Part shown: positions 61,579 to 64,000 of the stretch, one piece after another | Position numbering within the stretch: the first letter of the stretch is position 1 | Layout: every line of letters starts with the position of its first letter | Source of the DNA: Ifrita kowaldi | Lineage: Eukaryota; Chordata; Aves; Passeriformes; Cinclosomatidae | Reading direction: 5' to 3' | Length of the DNA: 64,000 bases | NCBI GenBank assembly: GCA_013398055.1 | Contig: VZRS01014563.1 | Span: 788,265-852,264, forward strand | Position numbers and translations under genes: made by a program | The notes under the pieces: model-generated | What the model was told of the DNA's origin: nothing | Database searches by the model: none | What the model saw: the letters and a program-made list of their open reading frames with translations, nothing else

Positions 61579-61829
61579 AAAAAGAAAAAAAGAGAAAAAC
61601 AACATCATTTGGGATGGGGTTGTCTATATAGCAACAAACTTAAAAAAAAAGAAAACAACAAAAAAACCTGAACAAAAAGCTTGGCTTTCCATTGAGTAAG
61701 ATTAAATATATATATATATTTATATAAAAAATTACACTGGCTGTATGTGAAACCTTGAGGTGCTGAAGAATAAAATAAAAGTGTTAAACAGAGGGAAAAA
61801 CTTTTTTGTTTTGTTTTTGTTTGCTTTTT
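61579..61829. repeat. Copy B of the 251-base exact duplication
   Basis: Begins immediately after the N gap and ends immediately before a single N at 61830, after which the sequence differs from that following copy A. This pattern suggests a mis-joined contig end. Confidence 0.95.
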
Positions 61830-62003
61830 NCTCTTTTTGAAATATCGGACGTAAACAGAAAACAAGGGAGGCAACTTGTAAAATCTACAGTTTGCAAACA
61901 CCCCATTGGCAAAATAAACGTCTTGTCCCCGTCTCCCGTGTTTAAACCTGACATGGCTTAAAAGACTAAAGAAAGTTTTCAGACTTTGGAAGGAATTGTG
62001 ACT

Positions 62004-62009
62004 TTTATT
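62004..62009 (-). terminator. CMIP: Possible proximal CMIP poly(A) signal
   Basis: AATAAA on the minus strand, about 0.9 kb after the stop codon. Nothing in the sequence shows whether it is used. Confidence 0.3.
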
Positions 62010-62624
62010 AATCCCTGCACCCCCTCCCCCAACAACCACGCCCCCCTTGATAGAGATTTCCTTCCTTTTTGATAACATTTGAGGCATTTTGAAATCAAAA
62101 AAGACAACGCGATGAATGTTGACAGAGAGGGAGTATAATACAGTTTGCATTACTAAAAGGCAATTCTTCAAGGAGGACATTTCCTTAAAAAAAATAATAA
62201 CAACAAGACAGCAAACTAGTTTATACAGTACTATACGCAAAAAAAGGGTAAAAGAATTAACAATTCATAAATAAAAGACAGGTCCCAGACCTGTTATTTG
62301 TGAACCATTTTCTTAAATAGGTGCATTATGTAAATCTTATGTACAACAAAATTACTTTGCATAACAACTGCAAGAACATGAGGGGAGGTGAAAATCATAT
62401 TGGTTTTGGTTTTCTTCTCTTGAGATTTTTGTAAGTTTGATTTTCTGGAGCAAAACTGGTGAAACAGGAGTTCTGGCTGGCTGGGTGCCAGCCAAGGAAA
62501 CCCAGGTAAATAAGGACAAAGGAATATATTTTTTTTCTCCACACGGCATAAAACACAAAGGCAAATAAAATCCACAAAGGTGTTTTTTTCCTCTTTATAA
62601 TCCTCTTGCTGCTACAAAGTCCTT

Positions 62625-62650
62625 TTTTTGTTTGTTTGTTTGTTTGTTTC
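62625..62650. repeat. (GTTT)n microsatellite in the CMIP 3'UTR
   Basis: Five to six tandem TTTG units (GTTTGTTTGTTTGTTTGTTT). Confidence 0.9.
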
Positions 62651-62908
62651 CTTTTCAATTTAAATTATGTTGATTCTGAAATCACAAAGCTGAAAGAATC
62701 CGACAGGGTCCAGGCTTGCCCCGTCCTCCCAACACACACAACTCCACTCTGCTACCCCACAACCACAACTCCTGCCACCAAGTCCCCGGACTCACTGCTC
62801 TACAGGAATTGGCCAAAAGTTATTTTCCGGTTTGTTTCAATCTGTCTGTTTTAAAAATCTTTTTCTTCTCACAAGAAGCAAAAGAGAAGAGTCGGAGGCA
62901 GGGAGAGT

Positions 62909-62962
62909 TCACCAGGCTTCAGTGTAGCGGACGTCCACCTCCTTCAGGTTGGGGAGTTTAGC
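62909..62962 (-). CDS. CMIP: CMIP (c-Maf inducing protein), last coding exon
   Basis: The acceptor CTCGCAG precedes 62962. The exon reads AKLPNLKEVDVRYTEAW followed by TGA at 62911-62909. The LPNLKEVDV pattern is a leucine-rich-repeat end, which fits the C-terminal LRR region of CMIP, an adaptor with a PH domain and LRRs implicated in T-cell signalling. Gene order supports the call: in human, CMIP lies directly upstream of PLCG2 on the same strand, as here. A long 3'UTR follows. The assignment rests on this 17-residue end plus synteny, so it is less certain than PLCG2. Confidence 0.8.
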   Translation of the reverse strand, partial: AKLPNLKEVDVRYTEAW

Positions 62963-64000
62963 CTGCGAGGGGAGGAAAAGGCCAGAATTAACAATGTGTT
63001 CAGGGCTCAGGTAAAAAGTTCTTGTCAAATCTCTTGTGTGGGATCATTCCCTGTACTTCTCCAACAGAGCAGTGGTACCCAAATTTGAGGAGGAATAGAG
63101 GAGGGAGGTGAACGAACTTCCTGGGGACAGAGAGCACCTTGCCCCACTGTTGTTGGTGTTGATAATTGGCTGCCCAGGGGAGGTAAAGGCCAAAAAACCT
63201 TTGTGTCCTGTGACTTTTTGCGTGACAGCAAGCCTGGGACCTGTTCAGTTCTGAAGATCATACTTGTATTTGGAATGTGGGCTCTCAAAAGAGGATGAAA
63301 GCACCTGTCCCTGGCAAGGAAAGCACAGAGCTGTGCTGGTGAGGGTGACAGGCAGCCCAGGAGAGCTAAAGGGCAGATACAGCTGTGGAAACAATCCCTG
63401 GACTTACTCAATTCAGAGGTCGTATCCAAATCTGGAGGAGGGCTACAGAAAGGGACAAAGCACCTCCCAGCTAACTGGGAGGGTTGATCTGTCAACCACA
63501 ACTGCAGAAAGAGGTGTGACACCCTCGCCCAGTGCTGAGCTCAGCAGTGAGCTGGAGCGGGCGGGCGCGGCGAAGGAACACGACGCTGAGCCCTTGCTGA
63601 GCCCTCACAGACACACAGGACATTGTCCCACCTGCTCTAACACCCACACACCAGCCACCAGGCCCAGATCAGACCCTGACTGTCATTTCTTATGCAAATG
63701 CTTAGCAAAATGTGTCTGTCCAACTCCCGCCACGAAGGCAGCGGACTTGAACTGCAGCAGACAGAGACCCGTTCCTCCTTCAGCCTCCACATTGCTCACT
63801 TTACCCTCCATGTCCTAAAACAATTTATAGAGCATCAGCAACTTTTGGTGTCTTTGTGGCCTCCCTGCCACAACTCCTCTGCTTTTGGCCATATCATTCC
63901 TCAATTACCCCACATGGGGCAGACAGGGATCGGCCATTTGCGCCGTTCCTACTCGCCGATCCCGTTTCCACGCTCTCTGACCATAATTGCACAGCTAATT
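62963..64000 (-). other. CMIP: CMIP last intron (partial)
   Basis: Sequence upstream of the last-exon acceptor. The preceding exon is not in the window. An octamer ATGCAAAT occurs at about 63693. Open frames at 63025-63522 and 63264-63818 have no recognisable domain. No repeat was identified. Confidence 0.7.

Larger units (their letters stand above)
60235..62908 (-). other. CMIP: CMIP 3' untranslated region (assembly-damaged)
   Basis: Region between the CMIP stop codon (62911-62909) and the likely cleavage site just after the AATAAA at 60261-60256. It is AT-rich with simple repeats, as expected of a long 3'UTR. Its true length is uncertain: 60967-61578 is N, base 61830 is N, and a 251-base block is present twice (60499-60749 and 61579-61829). 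Confidence 0.75.

Noticed and set aside
60856..61699. Three open frames of 222-278 codons on the plus strand and one of 232 on the minus strand
   Set aside because: Most of each is a run of N; the rest is low-complexity A-rich 3'UTR sequence.
1..64000. Search for operons, CRISPR arrays, phage or other prokaryotic systems and for endogenous viral genes
   Set aside because: The window is a vertebrate intron/intergenic landscape; no supporting structure of any of these kinds was seen.

Overview
This is a stretch of vertebrate nuclear DNA, most likely from a bird. The evidence is long AT-rich introns with short GT-AG exons, sparse interspersed repeats, one typical avian CR1 LINE 3' end (about 44283-44430), a few old MIR-like SINE fragments and a CpG-island promoter. 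No prokaryotic operons, phage, CRISPR arrays or viral genes were seen.

Left part (1 to about 30.7 kb, minus strand): the 5' portion of PLCG2, phospholipase C gamma 2. Twelve coding exons were assembled by hand from 26749 down to 828. They join in frame with consistent phases into residues 1-397 plus two bases of the next codon. The numbering runs collinear with human PLCG2: His327, Asn328, Glu357, Asp359 and His372 of the catalytic X box fall at exactly the expected positions. The rest of the gene lies beyond base 1. A CpG island at about 29.99-30.72 kb, with GC boxes and a CCAAT box, is the likely promoter and contains the untranslated first exon.

Middle part (about 30.7-60.24 kb): an intergenic region of about 29.5 kb. 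No convincing protein-coding gene was found; the many small open reading frames there look like chance. It contains MIR and CR1 remnants, two GC-rich patches (about 43.9-44.23 and 50.12-50.48 kb) and an apparent cluster of perfect POU octamers (ATGCAAAT or its complement) between 34.4 and 43.2 kb. The cluster is notable because PLCG2 acts in B-cell and myeloid signalling.

Right part (about 60.24-64.0 kb, minus strand): the 3' end of CMIP (c-Maf inducing protein). It comprises the last coding exon (62909-62962, ending in YTEAW and a TGA stop), a long 3'UTR and a poly(A) signal near 60.26 kb, with the preceding intron running off the right edge. CMIP upstream of PLCG2 on the same strand is the order found in human 16q23 and supports both assignments. 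The 3'UTR is damaged in the assembly: a 251-base segment appears twice, identical, on either side of a 612-base N gap, and is probably an assembly artefact. Other N runs are at 27860-27928, 30405 and 61830.
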